Positions 45,359 through 57,244 of a stretch of 64,000 nt of DNA are shown piece after piece. The notes under the pieces were generated by a model. That model saw only the letters and a program-made list of their open reading frames with translations, searched no databases and was not told the origin of the DNA. How positions within the stretch are numbered: the stretch's first letter is position 1; each line of letters starts with the position of its first letter. Origin of the DNA: Pseudooceanicola pacificus (GTDB lineage Bacteria > Pseudomonadota > Alphaproteobacteria > Rhodobacterales > Rhodobacteraceae); the NCBI RefSeq assembly GCF_009789075.1, contig NZ_WNXQ01000002.1, forward strand, positions 372,001-436,000, given 5' to 3'. The translations under genes were made by a program, and so were the position numbers.

Positions 45359-46399
45359 TTACATCGACGAACCCATGGTGTTCTCGTCGGCGACGACAGC
45401 CTGAGTCTCGGCCAGCTCGGGGTCGGAGACCAGGCCGTATTCGCTCAGCGGGCCGTCGGGGCCTGCCATGTCGTCGGAGACGAAGAATTCGGCGAATTCC
45501 TTCAGGCCGGGGATCACGCCGATATGAGCTTTCTTGACGTAGAAGAACAGCGGACGCGACACCGGGTATTCACCCGAAGCGATGGTCTCGGTCGAGGGGG
45601 CAACGCCGCCCATGGTCGCGACCTTCAGCTTGTCGGTGTTGTTCTCGTAGAACGCCAGGCCAAAGACGCCGACGCCGTTGGCGTTGCTGTCGATGCGGGC
45701 CAGGGTCTCGGTGTAGTCGCCGTCGATGTCGACCGACTTGCCGTCGGTGCGCACGGCCATGCAGGCGTGCTCGGCCGCGTCTTCGTCCATGCCGCTGTCA
45801 AGGAAGCCCTGCATTGCGCCGGTGTCTTCGCAGCCCTGCTTCAGGACCTTTTCCTCGAACACTTCACGGGTGCCGTGCTTGGTGCCGGGGATGAAGGTGA
45901 TGATTTCCTGTGCCGGCAGGTCGGGGTTCACATCGGCCCAGGTCATGTTGGGGTTGTCGACGACCTTGCCGTCCACGACGACCTTGGCGGCCAGCGCCTT
46001 GAACCAGTCGGAGGGTTCGAAGGCGGTGAATTCCGGGCCGTTCAGCTGCGAGGCGAAGACGATGCCGTCATAGCCGATGCGCACTTCGATGATGTCGCTC
46101 ACACCGTTGTCGGCACAGGCCTTGATTTCCTTTTCGCGGATCTGGCGCGACGCGTTGGCGATGTCGATGGTGTTCTCGCCCACGCCTTCGCAGAAGCGCT
46201 TCAGGCCAGCCGAAGACCCGCCCGATTCCACGACCGGGGTCGGGAAGTCGAAATTCTCGCCAAAGGCTTCGGCAACGATCGATGCGTAGGGAAGGACGGT
46301 CGACGACCCTGCAACCTGCACCTGGTCACGCGCGGCGGCCGCCGTGGCGGACACTGCAGCGATGGCCACGGCCGACGCGGTGAGTTTCATGAAAGACAT
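45359..46399 (-). CDS. pstS: Phosphate-binding protein PstS
   Basis: A 346-residue periplasmic phosphate-binding protein with a signal peptide (residues 1-26, ending TAAAARD) and the phosphate-binding landmarks VAGSSTVLPYASIVAEAFG, ESGGSSAGLKRFCEG, and IGYDGIVFASQ. The ATG at 46399 lies eight bases after CAGGAG. A Pho box lies 85 bases upstream (46484-46516). Confidence 0.95.
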   Translation of the reverse strand: MSFMKLTASAVAIAAVSATAAAARDQVQVAGSSTVLPYASIVAEAFGENFDFPTPVVESGGSSAGLKRFCEGVGENTIDIANASRQIREKEIKACADNGVSDIIEVRIGYDGIVFASQLNGPEFTAFEPSDWFKALAAKVVVDGKVVDNPNMTWADVNPDLPAQEIITFIPGTKHGTREVFEEKVLKQGCEDTGAMQGFLDSGMDEDAAEHACMAVRTDGKSVDIDGDYTETLARIDSNANGVGVFGLAFYENNTDKLKVATMGGVAPSTETIASGEYPVSRPLFFYVKKAHIGVIPGLKEFAEFFVSDDMAGPDGPLSEYGLVSDPELAETQAVVADENTMGSSM

Positions 46400-46483
46400 T
46401 CGGATTGCTCCTGAAGTGTAAGGTTTGCCTTGATCACCATCCCCGGGTGACCCTGCCTGCGTCCTAGTGCTGATGGACAATGC

Positions 46484-46516
46484 TTTTGTGAACGTTATGT
46501 AACGGTTTCATGACAG
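46484..46516 (-). promoter_or_regulatory. Pho box (three 11-base direct repeats)
   Basis: On the minus strand: CTGTCATGAAA, CCGTTACATAA, CGTTCACAAAA (46516 down to 46484). This fits the PhoB consensus CTGTCAT plus four A/T-rich bases, repeated every 11 bases. It lies between phoR and pstS and should activate pstS and the following genes when phosphate is scarce. Confidence 0.8.
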
Positions 46517-46589
46517 CGGGGGTGCCGTTGCGGAAATTCGTTAACTTTCGCCGAAGGGCATCCTGTCGCAGATTGCCCCTGCCCGGCCG

Positions 46590-47630
46590 TCACAGCGAAG
46601 GCAGGATGACCGAGAATCGCGACCCCTCGCCCGGCTCGCTGTCGATGCGCAGCCGCCCGCGGTGGCGGTTCACGATATGCTTGACGATGGCCAGTCCCAG
46701 ACCCGTCCCGCCCATCTCGCGCGAGCGGTGGCTGTCGACCCGGTAGAAACGTTCCGTCAGGCGCGGCAGGTGCACCAGGTCGATGCCGGGCCCCTTGTCC
46801 GCCACGACGATCGAGGCCCCCGGCCCCCGCAGTGCGCCGGTCATGTCGGACCGGGTCAGGGTCACCGACACCTCGCCCCCGGCGCCGCCGTATTTGATCG
46901 CGTTCTCGATCAGGTTGGTGAGCACCTGGCGCAGCTGATCCTCGTCCCCCGGCACCACCACGGGCGTGGCGGGCAAGTCGCGCCGCAAGGCGACATGCGC
47001 CGAACTGGCCAGCGGATCCAGCCGGTTGAGCACCGAGGCGGTGAGTTCGCTCAGGTCGACACGCGCGGTCGGGCGCATCCGCTCCTCGCTTTCCACCCGG
47101 CTGAGCGAGAGCAGGTCCTTGACCAGCCGTTCCATGCGCTCCGCCTCGGCGGCCATGATGCCCAGGAACCGGTCGCGCGCGGCCTCGTCATTGCGGGCCG
47201 GGCCGCGCAGCGTCTCGATGAAACCCAGCAGCGCGGTCAGCGGCGTGCGCAGTTCGTGGCTGACATTGGCCACGAAATCGCGCCGCATCTGCCCGGCCTG
47301 TTCGACATGGGTCACATCCTCGAACGAGACCAGCACCCCGGTGCCGATGGGCGTGTCGAAGAAGGCGCAATGCACCACAAAGGTGGTGTCCTGCGCCCCG
47401 TCATTGGTCAGAAACCGCGCCTGGCGGTCCTGCCTGTCGGCAAAACAGGCCTCCACCGCGTCCAGAACGGCGGGCTGGCGGATCGCGGTGATGAAATGCC
47501 GGCCCTGGATTTCGTGGCCCAGCAATTCGGTCGCGCGGCGGTTGGCGGCCACGATCCGCTCGTTCCGCCCGATGATCACGGCGGCCAGCGGCAGGGCGCG
47601 CAGAAGGGTGTCGATCGTGTCCTGGGGCAT
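46590..47630 (-). CDS. phoR: PhoR-like sensor histidine kinase lacking transmembrane segments
   Basis: A 346-residue kinase: an N-terminal PAS domain (ALPLAAVIIGRNERIVAANRRATELLGHEIQG), HisKA with FVANVSHELRTPL (phospho-His), and HATPase_c with NLIENAIKYGG, ADKGPGID and GGTGLGLAIVKH. No membrane helix is visible, unlike E. coli PhoR. The ATG at 47630 is preceded by GAGGA; a start at 47660 lacks one. Position upstream of pstS and phoB makes the PhoR role very likely. Confidence 0.93.
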   Translation of the reverse strand: MPQDTIDTLLRALPLAAVIIGRNERIVAANRRATELLGHEIQGRHFITAIRQPAVLDAVEACFADRQDRQARFLTNDGAQDTTFVVHCAFFDTPIGTGVLVSFEDVTHVEQAGQMRRDFVANVSHELRTPLTALLGFIETLRGPARNDEAARDRFLGIMAAEAERMERLVKDLLSLSRVESEERMRPTARVDLSELTASVLNRLDPLASSAHVALRRDLPATPVVVPGDEDQLRQVLTNLIENAIKYGGAGGEVSVTLTRSDMTGALRGPGASIVVADKGPGIDLVHLPRLTERFYRVDSHRSREMGGTGLGLAIVKHIVNRHRGRLRIDSEPGEGSRFSVILPSL

Positions 47631-47960
47631 CGCTCGGTCCTCGGCGGTAAAGTCGGGCACGGTATGGCGCGGATCGGACAGGGGCGCCAGTACCGGCGGC
47701 GCGAACCGAATCTTAATTCGGGCAGGCTAGACAGGGGGCGATAGTCAGATCGGAGTGCAAATTATGACTGCCTGGCCCCCTCCTGTCCGCCACCTTTGCA
47801 AGCTCAGGTTGCAATGGCCGGGCTGACCGCGCGCCTTGCGGCTGAGCACAGGCACTTGCGATCCGCCGGGGGCGGTGTCAGGGGCCCGCACGGTGTTGAC
47901 CGGGGCGGGCAATTGCGCCACGCTTCCGCCCGGTTGGGGGCATCTTCACCCGGGGTGAAC
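47631..47960. other. Gene-free region upstream of phoR and DUF1330
   Basis: About 330 bases. Nothing gene-like. The left part should hold the phoR promoter; an AT-richer patch at 47740-47770 (TCAGATCGGAGTGCAAATTATGACTG) may be a promoter for either gene. No Pho-box copy seen. Confidence 0.4.
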
Positions 47961-48257
47961 ATGCCGTGTTACGTGATAGCGCATCTGCGATTCTCCGATA
48001 GATCGGAATTCCGCACGGCGCAGGCCAAATTTGCACGTATCTTCCGTGAAGCGGGCGCACGCCTGCTTGCCGCGGACGAGGAACCGCATTGTGTCGAGGG
48101 CGACCTGACCGCGGACCGCATCGTCATGGTCGAATTCCCCTCGGTCGCGGTTGCCACGGCCTTCCTGGACTCGCCCGAATACGATCAGCTGCGCCGGGAC
48201 CGCGCGGTGATGGCCGACGCGACCTCCGTCTTCATCCGGGGCATCGACAGCGCCTGA
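47961..48257 (+). CDS. DUF1330 domain-containing protein
   Basis: A 98-residue protein of the DUF1330 family (ferredoxin-like alpha-beta fold): MPCYVIAHLRFSDRSEFRTAQ, EEPHCVEGDLTADRIVMVEFPSVAVATAFLDSPEYDQLRRDR. Function unknown. It converges with the gamma-carbonic anhydrase gene, with only four bases between stops. Confidence 0.85.
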   Translation: MPCYVIAHLRFSDRSEFRTAQAKFARIFREAGARLLAADEEPHCVEGDLTADRIVMVEFPSVAVATAFLDSPEYDQLRRDRAVMADATSVFIRGIDSA

Positions 48258-48261
48258 GGCC

Positions 48262-48792
48262 TCAGCCGATGGCCGTCAGCGTCTCGCGGAACCGGCGCAT
48301 ATTGGCCTGGTAGCCCTCGGCCGACTTTTTCAGCCGCGCGGCCCATTCCGGCCCCAGCTCCTTGACCACCTTGCCGGGGGAGCCCAGGACCATCGAATTG
48401 TCAGGGATCACCTTGCCCTCGGTGATCAGCGCGCCGGCCCCGATCAGGCAGTTGCTGCCGATCACCGCGTTGTTCAGGATCGTCGCGCCCATCCCGATCA
48501 GCGAGTTCTCTCCGATGGTGCAGCCGTGCAGCATCGCCTTGTGCCCGATGGTGCAGTTGCGCCCGACGGTCAGCGGGCAGCCCATGTCGGTGTGCAGCAC
48601 GCAGTTTTCCTGCACGTTCGACCCCTCGCCGATCACGATGCGTTCGTTGTCGCCACGCAGGGTGCTGCCGAACCAGACCGAGGATCCCGAATGCAGGATG
48701 ATCTGCCCGATCACATTGGCATCCGGCGCGACCCAGTAATCGCCGTCCTCGGGGAATTGCGGGGCAAGGTTGCCCAAGGCGTAGATGGTCAT
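48262..48792 (-). CDS. Gamma-class carbonic anhydrase family protein
   Basis: A 176-residue left-handed beta-helix of hexapeptide repeats ([37 protein letters not shown]). The three zinc-ligand histidines H67, H84 and H89 are present, so it can bind metal as gamma-carbonic anhydrases do (CaiE/YrdA type). Its start overlaps the gmk stop (ATGA at 48789-48792). Confidence 0.88.
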   Translation of the reverse strand: MTIYALGNLAPQFPEDGDYWVAPDANVIGQIILHSGSSVWFGSTLRGDNERIVIGEGSNVQENCVLHTDMGCPLTVGRNCTIGHKAMLHGCTIGENSLIGMGATILNNAVIGSNCLIGAGALITEGKVIPDNSMVLGSPGKVVKELGPEWAARLKKSAEGYQANMRRFRETLTAIG

Positions 48793-49430
48793 GATGTCTC
48801 CTCGAATTCCGCCTGCAGCTTGCGGACATGGGCGGTAATGCCCGGTTGCTGGCTCCGCCTGAGGCGCGCGGCCGTCAGGATGGCGCGCAGCTTGTCCTCC
48901 GTCGCGTCCAGATCGTCGTTGACCAGCACGTAATCGTAACCGTCCCAGTGGCTGATCTCGTCCCAGCTCTTCTGCATCCGCTTGGCGATGACCTCGTCGC
49001 TGTCCTGCCCGCGCGTGCGCAGACGGCGGTGCAGCTCGGCGATCGAGGGCGGCAGGATGAAGATCGACAGCGTGTGCTGGCCAAGTGCCGAGTTGCGGAT
49101 CTGCTGCGCGCCCTGCCAGTCGATGTCAAACAGCACGTCCTCGCCCCGGTCGATGGCCTCTTGCACGATGGCGCGGGGCGAGCCGTAGAAATTGCCGAAG
49201 ACATGGGCATGCTCCAGCATCCCGCCATCGCTCACCCGCGCCTTGAAGGTTGCCTCGTCCATGAAGTGGTAATGCTGCCCGTCGACCTCGCCGGGCCGGG
49301 GCGCTCGGGTGGTGGCCGAGACCGAGAAGCGGATCGTCGGGTCCCAGTCCACCAGGCGGCGCGAGAGCGTGGATTTCCCCGCGCCCGAGGGCGAAGAGAG
49401 GATGATGAGCAGGCCGCGGCGGTCGGACAT
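48789..49430 (-). CDS. gmk: Guanylate kinase
   Basis: A 213-residue guanylate kinase: P-loop [15 protein letters not shown], the GMP-binding [22 protein letters not shown] and [11 protein letters not shown]. It converts GMP to GDP. The start at 49430 (MSDRRG) is used; an upstream start at 49490 would add 20 atypical residues. Downstream of proA, upstream of carbonic anhydrase. Confidence 0.95.
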   Translation of the reverse strand: MSDRRGLLIILSSPSGAGKSTLSRRLVDWDPTIRFSVSATTRAPRPGEVDGQHYHFMDEATFKARVSDGGMLEHAHVFGNFYGSPRAIVQEAIDRGEDVLFDIDWQGAQQIRNSALGQHTLSIFILPPSIAELHRRLRTRGQDSDEVIAKRMQKSWDEISHWDGYDYVLVNDDLDATEDKLRAILTAARLRRSQQPGITAHVRKLQAEFEETS

Positions 49431-49499
49431 CGTGATCCCGGAACTGGCTATGGTTTCCAGCGGGATGGCATCAAACGCGCGCGGAGGCAACCGCGCGGA

Positions 49500-50765
49500 T
49501 CATTTCCGCAGGGTGCCGTTGCCCTCGACCAGGTATTTGAAGCTGGTGAGCTGTTCCGCCCCGACCGGCCCGCGCGCATGCATTTTGCCGGTGGCGATGC
49601 CGATCTCGGCACCCATGCCGAACTCTCCGCCATCGGCGAACTGGGTCGAGGCGTTGCGCATCAGGATCGCGCTGTCCAGCCGCTCAAAGAAATGCGCGGC
49701 CGCCTGATCGTCGGCGGTGATGATCGCATCGGTGTGGTTCGAACCGTAGGTGCGGATATGCTCGATCGCCTCATCCACGCCGTCGACGAGCTTGACCGCA
49801 CAGATCATGTCCAGGAATTCGCGCCCGAAATCATCGGCTTGCGCGGGCACGACGCCCTTGACCTTGGTCAGCTCCCCTGCCCCGCGCACCTCGACCCCGG
49901 CCTTGATCAGCGCCTCGGCCAGGATGGGCCCGTGCTGGGTGTAGAACCGCCAGTCGATCAGCAGGCATTCCATCGCACCGCAGATGCCGGTGCGCCGGGT
50001 CTTGGCGTTCAGCACGACCTCAAGCGCCATCACCGGATCCGCCGTGGCGCCGACGTAGATGTGGCAGATGCCCTCCAGATGCGCAAAGACCGGCACCCGC
50101 GCCTCGCGCTGCACCAGACCCACCAGCCCCTTGCCCCCGCGCGGCACGATCACGTCGATATGGTCGGTCATGGTCAGCATCTCGCTGACCGCCGCGCGGT
50201 CCCGTGTGGGCACCAGCTGGATCGAGGCCTCGGGCAGATGCGCGGCCTTGAGCCCGTCGACCAGGCAGGCATGGATCGCGGTCGAGCTGTGGAAACTTTC
50301 CGACCCGCCGCGCAGGATCACCGCATTGCCCGATTTCAGGCACAGCGCGCCGGCATCGGCGGTCACATTGGGGCGGCTTTCGTAGATCACGCCGATCACG
50401 CCAAGCGGCGTGCGCACCCGGCGGATATGCAGGCCCGAGGGCATGTCCCATTCCGCCATCACCTGGCCCACCACCTCGGGCTGGGCGGCGACGTTGCGCA
50501 GCCCCTCGGCCATCGCGCGGATCCGCTGACTGTCGAGCATCAGGCGGTCCATCATCGCCGCCGACAGGCCCTTTTCCTCGCTATAGACGAGGTCCTCGGC
50601 ATTGGCGTCGAGGATCTCGCCCTCGCGCGCGACGATCGCATCGGCGGCCGAGATCAGCGCGGCATGACGGCGGTCCGGTGCGGCACAGGCCAGCTCGGCC
50701 GAGGCCGCCTTGGCCGCGTCGCCGATCCCGCGCATGATCTCGGGGATAGTTTCCAGGTCCTTCAT
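49500..50765 (-). CDS. proA: Gamma-glutamyl phosphate reductase
   Basis: A 421-residue aldehyde-dehydrogenase-like enzyme: [39 protein letters not shown] and the catalytic Cys in [13 protein letters not shown]. It reduces gamma-glutamyl phosphate to glutamate semialdehyde in proline synthesis. It follows proB by 21 bases. Confidence 0.96.
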   Translation of the reverse strand: MKDLETIPEIMRGIGDAAKAASAELACAAPDRRHAALISAADAIVAREGEILDANAEDLVYSEEKGLSAAMMDRLMLDSQRIRAMAEGLRNVAAQPEVVGQVMAEWDMPSGLHIRRVRTPLGVIGVIYESRPNVTADAGALCLKSGNAVILRGGSESFHSSTAIHACLVDGLKAAHLPEASIQLVPTRDRAAVSEMLTMTDHIDVIVPRGGKGLVGLVQREARVPVFAHLEGICHIYVGATADPVMALEVVLNAKTRRTGICGAMECLLIDWRFYTQHGPILAEALIKAGVEVRGAGELTKVKGVVPAQADDFGREFLDMICAVKLVDGVDEAIEHIRTYGSNHTDAIITADDQAAAHFFERLDSAILMRNASTQFADGGEFGMGAEIGIATGKMHARGPVGAEQLTSFKYLVEGNGTLRK

Positions 50766-50786
50766 CGCCCAGCTCCTTTTGCCGTC

Positions 50787-52978
<2,192 letters not shown>

Positions 52979-53000
52979 TTACCCTACCGGACGGTGCGGC

Positions 53001-53594
53001 TCAATCCTGTTTTCGGGACTTCAGCGCCAGGCTGTACGTCCAGGTGGGCAGGGTTCCGCCCCGGGCGACCGAAAAGACCTCGGCATCGCCCAGGTACTGG
53101 AACCCGCAATTTGTCAGCACCCGGGCCGAGGCCGGGTTGTCCTGGAACACCGTGCCAAACAGCGTGCGGCAGTCCAGCGGGTTGGCGGCGACCATCGCCG
53201 CCACGGCAGCCGAGGCGACGCCGGTGTTCCACCAGACCGGGGCGACCCAGTACGAGATCTCGGCCTGCAGCCCCTCGGGCGATGGTGGAAAGCGGCTGTC
53301 GCGCGAGGTGTCGATGCGGGTCAGCCCGATCAGCCCCATCACCTCGGGCCGGTCGCTTGGGGTGCCGTCGATGGCCCAGACGTCTTCGTCCCGGTTGGGG
53401 CTCTGGGCGCGGCGGATGAAATCCTCTGTCGCGCCGGGCGGCAGCGGGTGCGGGACCGAACGGGTCATCCGCGCGACACGCTCGTCGCCCGCGTTCAGCC
53501 GGATCAGCCCGGCATCCGAGGCGCGCAGTGGGCGCAGAACGAATCCCTCCCCGGCAATCACGGCCTGTTTGTCCATCGTCTGGTCGGGCGTCAT
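53001..53594 (-). CDS. GNAT family N-acetyltransferase
   Basis: A 197-residue GNAT: FVLRPLRASDAGLIR at the start, ISYWVAPVWWNTGVASAAVAAMVA (beta4/alpha3 pyrophosphate-binding region) and ASARVLTNCGFQYLG. It resembles RimJ/RimL-type protein acetyltransferases. Start at 53594 with GGGAGGAG at good spacing. Lies between rpmA and obgE, as in related genomes. Confidence 0.85.
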   Translation of the reverse strand: MTPDQTMDKQAVIAGEGFVLRPLRASDAGLIRLNAGDERVARMTRSVPHPLPPGATEDFIRRAQSPNRDEDVWAIDGTPSDRPEVMGLIGLTRIDTSRDSRFPPSPEGLQAEISYWVAPVWWNTGVASAAVAAMVAANPLDCRTLFGTVFQDNPASARVLTNCGFQYLGDAEVFSVARGGTLPTWTYSLALKSRKQD

Positions 53595-53634
53595 GGGCGT
53601 CTCTCCTCCCGCATCCCCGGGTCTCGTCCCCACA

Positions 53635-53669
53635 CACGAAACGGGGGACCGGCACTGTGCCGATCCCCC
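53635..53669 (-). terminator. Hairpin after rpmA
   Basis: GGGGGA-T-CGGC / GCCG-G-TCCCCC stem with loop ACAGT (53643-53669), followed on the minus strand by CGTTTCGT. It separates the ribosomal pair from the obgE genes and may end or attenuate transcription. Confidence 0.75.
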
Positions 53670-53697
53670 ATCTGTGTCATCAGACCTTTAGGTCGGC

Positions 53698-53967
53698 TTA
53701 CTCAGCGGCCTCCGCCGTTGGCAGAACCGAAATAAAGGTGCGGCCCTTGAGGCCCTTGTGGAACTTCACATTGCCGTCGACGGTCGCGAAAATGGTGTGG
53801 TCCTTGCCCAGGCCCACGCCTTCGCCCGGCCACCACTTGGTGCCGCGCTGCCGGCAGAGGATGTTCCCGGCGATGACCGATTCACCGCCGTATTTCTTGA
53901 TGCCGAGGCGGCGACCGATGGAGTCGCGGCCGTTGCGGGAGCTACCGCCAGCTTTCTTGTGTGCCAT
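53698..53967 (-). CDS. rpmA: 50S ribosomal protein L27
   Basis: An 89-residue L27: [26 protein letters not shown] and [26 protein letters not shown]. Directly downstream of rplU with a 15-base gap. Confidence 0.97.
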   Translation of the reverse strand: MAHKKAGGSSRNGRDSIGRRLGIKKYGGESVIAGNILCRQRGTKWWPGEGVGLGKDHTIFATVDGNVKFHKGLKGRTFISVLPTAEAAE

Positions 53968-53982
53968 CTGTCGTGTCTCCTC

Positions 53983-54615
53983 TTACTTGGCCAGGTCTTT
54001 GGCCTGGTCGACCCAGCCCTCGCGCTCGATACGGCCCTTGAACGACAGCTTTTCGTCCATCTCGGCGATATCGGCCTCGGTCCAGGCGGCGATCTGCGCA
54101 AAGGTCGTCACACCGGCCTCGTGCAGTTTCTTTTCCAGCGCCGGGCCGACGCCCGACAGCTTCTTCAGGTCATCTGCGCCGGATGCGGCTTCGGCCTTGG
54201 GGGCCGCGGTCGCGGTCGGTGCAGCGGCAGCGGCCGGAGCAGCGGCGGCTTTCGGAGCCGAACCTGCGCCCAGGGCTGCCTTGACGCCCGATGCGCCTGC
54301 GCCCGAGGACAGGATGTCGGTCACGCGGAGCAGCGTCAGCTGCTGGCGGTGGCCCTTGGTGCGCTGCGAGGAATGCTTCCGGCGGCGCTTGACGTAGTGG
54401 ATGACCTTGTCGCCCTTGATCTGGTCGACCACCTCGGCCTGCACGGCCGCATCGTCGACAAGGGGCGCGCCCAGGACGGTGTCATCACCGCCGAGCATCA
54501 GGATCTCATTGAACTGGACTTTCTCGCCGGCGTCAGCCGCCAGCTTTTCGACGCGAAGCAGGTCGCCCGATTGGACCTTGTACTGCTTGCCGCCGGTCTT
54601 GAGGACCGCAAACAT
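53983..54615 (-). CDS. rplU: 50S ribosomal protein L21 with C-terminal helix-hairpin-helix extension
   Basis: A 210-residue protein. Residues 1-103 are L21 ([33 protein letters not shown]). The next 50 residues are an Ala/Pro/Thr-rich linker; residues about 155-205 form a helix-hairpin-helix-like domain ([27 protein letters not shown]). Typical L21 is about 105 residues, so the extension doubles the protein. Such extensions occur in alphaproteobacterial L21, but the role is not known. Confidence 0.93.
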   Translation of the reverse strand: MFAVLKTGGKQYKVQSGDLLRVEKLAADAGEKVQFNEILMLGGDDTVLGAPLVDDAAVQAEVVDQIKGDKVIHYVKRRRKHSSQRTKGHRQQLTLLRVTDILSSGAGASGVKAALGAGSAPKAAAAPAAAAAPTATAAPKAEAASGADDLKKLSGVGPALEKKLHEAGVTTFAQIAAWTEADIAEMDEKLSFKGRIEREGWVDQAKDLAK

Positions 54616-54793
54616 CTTGCTCTTCCTTCGTATACCGCGTCCTGTGGTCCCCTTGCGGGCGTTTCCGGGGCATCGCCCCACCGGCAGACAGCGCGCCCCA
54701 TACGGGCGTCATTTCAATAACCCGGCACGGGCCAGGGCCCGGTCAGGAAGCTGGCGTATGCACGCGAAGCCCGGCGAAGTCAAGGGGCCGGGG

Positions 54794-55630
54794 TCACAGA
54801 TCCTGGCCCGACATCTGATAGGCCACGGCCAGGCCAAGCGCATGGTAGACGTCGTTATACATCCGCTCGAACCCCATGAAGAGCGCACTGTTCAGCCTCT
54901 GGCCCGGCTCGGTCGCCGACAGGTCGACATAGGCGCGCAGATCGTCGTCGCTGAGCGGTTCATAGGCCATCAGCAGAAAGGCGCGCAGCCAGCTGATAGT
55001 GTCGCTGCGGGTCTGCGCCTCCTGGGCCCAGACCTCGGCCAGCATCTCTTCGTCCGTCATCTCGAATGTGCCGGTCTCGGTCAGGCCCTGATAGAAGCGG
55101 TAGTTGGAATTCAGCGCGCCCATCACGTTGAATTCCACCAGGTCGTTCACCTCGATATAGCGGTCGATCAGCGCCAGCCGCGATGCCGGCGTGTCGGGGT
55201 CGCTCACCTGGCGGCGGGCGGCCTCTTCCGTCGCCGGGTCGAGGAAGGCGCGGCGGGCGTCCAGCTCCAGCTCGGCGATGCGGCTGCCCGTCTCGCCCTG
55301 GAAGAAGTCGATCAGCGGGGCGATCTCGGCCCCCTCGATATCGCTGCGAAAGGCGGCTTTCATCGCCGCCTCCATCTTGGCGGGGTCGTAGATCCGCCGC
55401 ATCAGCTGCGCCCAACTGTCGCCCGGCGGAAAGGCCAGATAGTCGAAGGCCAGCGATTCCGACTGGGCCATCCCCTCGTCCCGCATCAGCGCGATCATCT
55501 CGGGCAGCTTGAGCGCGGTGTATAGCCGGTCGACCCCGTCATCGGCCCCTGCCCTGAGCGGCGCCAGACTCAGCAGCGCCAGCGCAAGACACAGAACCAC
55601 GGTCCCGGCGGCCTGACGCAATGGTGTCAT
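54794..55630 (-). CDS. DUF2059 domain-containing secreted protein, copy 1
   Basis: A 278-residue protein with a signal peptide (residues 1-29, ending LRAGAD) and a DUF2059-like all-helical domain (AEIAPLIDFFQGETGSRIAELELDARRAFL). Probably periplasmic. Function unknown. Paralogue of the next gene (55673-56506), 42 bases upstream on the same strand. Confidence 0.78.
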   Translation of the reverse strand: MTPLRQAAGTVVLCLALALLSLAPLRAGADDGVDRLYTALKLPEMIALMRDEGMAQSESLAFDYLAFPPGDSWAQLMRRIYDPAKMEAAMKAAFRSDIEGAEIAPLIDFFQGETGSRIAELELDARRAFLDPATEEAARRQVSDPDTPASRLALIDRYIEVNDLVEFNVMGALNSNYRFYQGLTETGTFEMTDEEMLAEVWAQEAQTRSDTISWLRAFLLMAYEPLSDDDLRAYVDLSATEPGQRLNSALFMGFERMYNDVYHALGLAVAYQMSGQDL

Positions 55631-55672
55631 GGATTGGGCCCTTTCGCTCGGCAGTTACAGGCCCGAAAAGCC

Positions 55673-56506
55673 CTAGAGTTCCTGGCCCGGGTCAAGCGCG
55701 GCCATGCGCCCCGCGACGACTTCGAACCTGTTCGCCATGATCTCGTACTGCACGGCGTTCATCAATTCGTAAACCTCCTGCATCAAAGGCTGTTCCAGCG
55801 CTTCGGCATAGTCGGTCAGTTCGGCATCGCTGAAATCGCGATAGGCGCCGGCGGATGCGGCCAGGCTCGACAGGCGCATGTCGGCCTTCAGCTCGTCGGC
55901 CTGCTCTGCCTGCATGGCGCGCAGCCCGTCCTCGTCGACCTTCATCTGGATGATCCCGGCATCGCGGGCCGCAATCAGGAACCGGAATTCGATCTCCTGC
56001 ACCGCGCGCACCGAATTGCCGTCGGCGTCGATCGCATCGCTCATCCGTTCCAGGATCGCGACCCGTTCGGGATTGTCCCGCTGCAACTCGGCCAGGATGT
56101 CGCGGCCCGAGGCCTGCTTGTCCTTCGAATCGGTCATGTGCGAGGCGTTCTCGGCCGCGACCAGCCGCTGGCCCAGATCGGTGGCATAGAACTGCGCCGC
56201 GTGGGTCAGCGCCTCGTCGCTCAGGGTCCCGGCGAGGATGTCCATCGCCATGCCCTGCATTTCTTTCACGTCGAACACCTCGTTCGCCAGCCGGGTCCAG
56301 CTGGCGCCGAAGTCGCGGGCCTCGAAGCCCAGCATCCGGGGGGCGTCGGCGGCCGAGAGCTTGATGCTCTCCAGCGCGACGTCGAACCCCGTCACGTTGA
56401 GGAAGGCGCGCAGTCGGTCGCGGTCGGCGGCGGCCGAGGCGGCAACCGAGCCGACCACCATGACGGCGGCGGCAACGAGGGTAGGAATATGGCGCAGGAC
56501 TCGCAT
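55673..56506 (-). CDS. DUF2059 domain-containing secreted protein, copy 2
   Basis: A 277-residue protein of the same architecture: signal peptide (1-27, ending AASAAAD) and helical DUF2059-like repeats (EALTHAAQFYATDLGQRLVAAENASH). GAGGAG precedes the ATG at 56506. The pair is a probable operon. tRNA-Ser lies upstream on the other strand. Confidence 0.78.
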   Translation of the reverse strand: MRVLRHIPTLVAAAVMVVGSVAASAAADRDRLRAFLNVTGFDVALESIKLSAADAPRMLGFEARDFGASWTRLANEVFDVKEMQGMAMDILAGTLSDEALTHAAQFYATDLGQRLVAAENASHMTDSKDKQASGRDILAELQRDNPERVAILERMSDAIDADGNSVRAVQEIEFRFLIAARDAGIIQMKVDEDGLRAMQAEQADELKADMRLSSLAASAGAYRDFSDAELTDYAEALEQPLMQEVYELMNAVQYEIMANRFEVVAGRMAALDPGQEL

Positions 56507-56635
56507 CGTGACGGCTCCTCTGGACCGGTCTGCTCTTGGTTCCTGCAAACCTAGGACATTTGCTGCGCCACGCAACGCAATTCCCCCCTTGCGGGCCGCC
56601 GGGATTGCCATTAGAGGGAGCCCCCAGACCCCCGC

Positions 56636-56725
56636 GGAGAGGTGCCGGAGTGGTCGAACGGGGCGGTCTCGAAAACCGTTGAAGGTGCAAGCCTTCCCAG
56701 GGTTCGAATCCCTGTCTCTCCGCCA
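56636..56725 (+). tRNA. tRNA-Ser (anticodon CGA)
   Basis: 90 bases including an encoded CCA. Acceptor stem GGAGAGG pairs with TCTCTCC; the anticodon loop CTCGAAA gives CGA at 56670-56672 (reads UCG); a long variable arm (GTTGAAGGTGCAAGCCTTCCC) is typical of serine; the T-loop is GGTTCGAATCC. Discriminator G. Confidence 0.97.
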
Positions 56726-57244
56726 CATTCCCCTTGGGAATGTCCGCAATACGCTGAAATGACATAAGAATTTTCGCCAGTTGGCGGGCCGCAAGGCCGC
56801 CGCGGCGCCTGGCGTGTCTGCCGTCCGCCTGCCCCGTGGTGCCTGTCGGTGCCGCGCGGCTGGCCTGCCGACTGCACTGGCCCGCTGCCCCGGAACACTC
56901 CAATTCGTGATCGGCGGCGAGGTGCCGCCTGCCCGATGGCTTGGCGATGGCCCTGCCCGGTGACGCAGATGGGGGCCGCCGTTCCGGCAGGGCGCTGGCC
57001 CCGCTGCGGGACTTGCGCGCCCCGACGGCGGCGTTGGGTTGGTTGCGCAGAGGCCCCTGTTCGATGTCCAAGCCCGATCCGCCGACCGCCGGGCCGCAGC
57101 GCAGCCTTTCCGTCAGGATCGGGTTCCGTTGCCGGGCATGGCGGCTGGCGCCCTGCCCCGCACAGCCGCCTTTGCCTGTACGCCCTTGACTGGCACAAGG
57201 AACGGTCGATCCGGCCGGCCCTCGCGACCGGACCGGGGCGCGGC
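56726..57244. other. Gene-free region after tRNA-Ser
   Basis: About 520 bases without a recognisable gene: open frames on both strands are low-complexity GC shadows. No integrase or repeat of the tRNA 3' end is seen, so an integration scar cannot be supported, though the position downstream of a tRNA is where such remnants occur. Confidence 0.5.
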
